Origin: Sphingomonadaceae bacterium
GTDB taxonomy: Bacteria; Pseudomonadota; Alphaproteobacteria; Sphingomonadales; Sphingomonadaceae
DNA: 7,813 bases
Reading direction: 5' to 3'
NCBI GenBank assembly: GCA_947442095.1
Contig: CANEVG010000161.1
Coordinates: 1-7,813, forward strand
Part shown: positions 7,000 to 7,813 of the stretch, piece by piece
Layout of the letters: every line of letters begins with the position of its first letter
Position numbering within the stretch: position 1 is the first letter of the stretch
Made by a program: the position numbers and the translations under genes
Notes under the pieces: model-generated
The model's input: only the letters and a program-made list of their open reading frames with translations
What the model was told of the DNA's origin: nothing
Database searches by the model: none

Positions 7000-7027
7000 A
7001 TTATCCTTGGCGACTGCGTCGTGCCAA
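7000..7027 (-). promoter_or_regulatory. Sigma-70-type promoter of the receptor operon
   Basis: On the minus strand, TTGGCA (7027-7022, five of six matches to TTGACA) is followed after 16 bases by GATAAT (7005-7000, five of six matches to TATAAT). Transcription would begin near 6993 and give a leader of roughly 35 bases ahead of the receptor ATG, with the ribosome site well placed in it. It is the best promoter match I found by eye in the intergenic region. Confidence 0.6.
7007..7027. promoter_or_regulatory. Inverted repeat TTGGC-N11-GCCAA covering the operon promoter (candidate operator)
   Basis: Two perfect 5-bp arms 11 bp apart lie across the -35 hexamer and the spacer of the predicted promoter. 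The 21-bp size and the position fit a site where a dimeric repressor such as the operon's own TetR protein would block polymerase. A smaller nested dyad CGAC-N3-GTCG on the same strand (minus) sits inside it. Arms are short, so chance is a real alternative. Confidence 0.35.
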
Positions 7028-7099
7028 AATCTTGCGCGAAGGGCGGGTATTGCCCGTACGGACGCGCGGCGGACGCCGTGACCGCCATGCGATCTATCA

Positions 7100-7122
7100 A
7101 ACTTGCTATACCCGAACAAGTT
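7100..7122. promoter_or_regulatory. Inverted repeat AACTTG-N11-CAAGTT (candidate regulator site)
   Basis: Perfect 6-bp arms separated by 11 bp, the same spacer length as the dyad over the promoter but with different arm sequence. It lies in the A+T-rich middle of the divergent region, about 73 bp upstream of the operon -35 element, where an activator or a second operator could act on either gene. A weak plus-strand TTGCTA-N15-TATTAC overlaps it, which might be a poor promoter for the divergent SDR. Confidence 0.35.
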
Positions 7123-7251
7123 ATATTACGGGGGCCTAGCCGTGAGCAAATTCAATGCGTGTCTTTGCGTCCTTGCAATAGACGTTTCGCAGAGAGAGCG
7201 GTCATGAAAGTCCCCCGGGCTGCACCAAATTTTGCTTGTCTGAAACTAGCA

Positions 7252-7266
7252 ACTGTGGTCCACCGT
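7252..7266. promoter_or_regulatory. Near-palindrome ACTGTGGTCCACCGT upstream of the divergent SDR gene
   Basis: Centred on T7259, six of the seven arm positions pair (GTGG-T-CCAC core plus outer AC/GT). It lies 30 bp before the ATG of the plus-strand SDR, so it would overlap the promoter or leader of that gene and could be an operator. Confidence 0.3.
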
Positions 7267-7284
7267 AATCGATAATGCGCAATG

Positions 7285-7289
7285 GGAGG
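7285..7289 (+). promoter_or_regulatory. Ribosome binding site of the divergent SDR gene
   Basis: GGAGG, inside GGGAGGG, six bases before ATG at 7296. It fixes this start. Confidence 0.75.
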
Positions 7290-7295
7290 GCTTCG

Positions 7296-7813
7296 ATGAG
7301 CGGACGGCTCCAGGGCAAAGTGGCGCTCATTTCCGGTGGTGCGAGCGGCATCGGTGAGGCGCAGGCCCTGCTGTATGCCCGGGAAGGCGCCATGGTGCTT
7401 ATCGGCGATCTTCAGGAATCGCTCGGCGCAGCGGTCGTGGCGAAGATCGACCAAGCCGGCGGCAATGCCGCTTTCACCCAGCTTGACGTGACCGACCTTG
7501 CCAGCTGGAAGGCTGCTGTTGCGCTGGCAACGGCGACATTCGGAAAGCTTACCACGCTGGTCAACAATGCCGGCATCTTCCACCCTGGCGGCATTCTCGA
7601 CGAATCCCCCGAAGGATGGGCCAAGATGGTCGCGGTCAACCAGACCGGTGTGTTTTATGGCATGAAGGCTGCCGCGCCCGAACTGGTGAAGGCTGGCAAA
7701 GCTTCCATCGTCAACATTTCATCGCTGTACGGTCTGATCGGCAGCCCTGGTGCTATCAGCTACCATGCCTCCAAGGCAGCGGTGCGCGTGATGGGCAAGG
7801 GCGCCGCGCTCGA
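7296..7813 (+). CDS. SDR-family oxidoreductase, 3-alpha/20-beta-hydroxysteroid-dehydrogenase-like (3' end cut by window edge)
   Basis: The first 172 residues of a classical short-chain dehydrogenase, which normally has about 250. Visible parts are the nucleotide loop SGGASGIG (13-20), Asp38 at the end of strand 2 (IGDLQ), pointing to NAD(H) rather than NADP(H), LDVTD (63-67), NNAG (90-93), Asn115, and the full catalytic set Ser143 in NISS, Tyr156 and Lys160 in YHASK. The sequence style, including the SGGASG loop and the segment around NISSLYGLIGSPG, resembles 3-alpha(20-beta)-hydroxysteroid and cyclopentanol dehydrogenases, so a secondary alcohol on a ring is a reasonable substrate guess, not a proof. 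ATG at 7296 has GGAGG six bases upstream. It is transcribed away from the receptor operon and shares the control region with it, which suggests joint regulation. It may act on the same compound as the operon's NADP-type SDR. Confidence 0.92.
   Translation, partial: MSGRLQGKVALISGGASGIGEAQALLYAREGAMVLIGDLQESLGAAVVAKIDQAGGNAAFTQLDVTDLASWKAAVALATATFGKLTTLVNNAGIFHPGGILDESPEGWAKMVAVNQTGVFYGMKAAAPELVKAGKASIVNISSLYGLIGSPGAISYHASKAAVRVMGKGAAL

Larger units (their letters stand above)
6958..7295. promoter_or_regulatory. Divergent intergenic control region between receptor operon and SDR gene
   Basis: 338 bp without a supported gene, between two start codons facing away from each other. It contains a good minus-strand promoter (7000-7027), a dyad overlapping that promoter (7007-7027), a second dyad with 6-bp arms (7100-7122) and a near-palindrome close to the plus-strand SDR (7252-7266). 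The middle, about 7085-7130, is clearly A+T-rich. A frame open from 7021 to 7275 has no family resemblance or credible start and is treated as non-coding. Confidence 0.7.

Noticed and set aside
6958..7119. N-terminal extension of the receptor by 54 residues
   Set aside because: It would place a non-hydrophobic Arg/His-rich stretch before a good signal peptide, and it runs through the predicted promoter. The ATG at 6957 has the proper ribosome site.
7204..7275. Possible 23-codon leader peptide gene before the divergent SDR, with a GA-rich stretch upstream of its ATG
   Set aside because: No attenuator stem-loops, no run of one amino acid, and no conservation can be shown; too short to support.
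7271..7276. GATAAT as a plus-strand -10 element for the divergent SDR
   Set aside because: No acceptable -35 sequence at 16-18 bp upstream, and transcription would start almost at the ribosome binding site.
1..7813. Mobile elements, CRISPR arrays, tRNA or rRNA genes
   Set aside because: I saw no transposase, terminal repeats, spaced direct repeats or RNA gene signatures in any part of the window.

Overview
The base composition, the short-spaced and overlapping genes, and above all a large TonB-dependent outer-membrane receptor in one unit with short-chain dehydrogenase (SDR), acyl-CoA ligase and TetR genes suggest a sphingomonad-type alphaproteobacterium (Novosphingobium/Sphingobium-like). 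This assignment is an inference from gene style; no rRNA or other taxonomic marker is present.

Layout. The left edge carries the 3' end of a plus-strand gene for a pyridoxamine-5'-phosphate-oxidase-like FMN protein (1-239). A 358-bp stretch follows (240-597) with no recognisable gene, only an unidentified open frame. The core is a minus-strand, five-gene unit read from right to left: TonB-dependent receptor (6957 to 4678), SDR oxidoreductase (about 4656 to 3916), APH/ACAD10-11-type phosphotransferase (3928 to 2900), AMP-forming acyl-CoA ligase (2903 to 1257) and a TetR-family regulator (about 1248 to 598). Junctions after the receptor are 21 bp or less, two of them overlap, and every gene after the receptor seems to start at GTG or TTG. 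A 338-bp intergenic region (6958-7295) holds a good sigma-70-like promoter for the operon and several dyad symmetries. It separates the operon from a divergent plus-strand SDR gene (7296 to the right edge, 3' end missing).

How the genes may work together (inference). The receptor would import a bulky or scarce hydrophobic substrate across the outer membrane. The SDRs would interconvert hydroxyl and keto groups, the ligase would make the CoA thioester, and the phosphotransferase could phosphorylate a hydroxyl on the acyl chain, as the kinases of the ACAD10/11 and LvaA type do for 4-hydroxyacyl-CoAs. The TetR protein, last in the operon, is the obvious candidate to repress the operon promoter until substrate or an acyl-CoA intermediate is present. 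The operon SDR has alanine where the family's catalytic serine is expected, which sets it apart from the canonical SDR encoded opposite.
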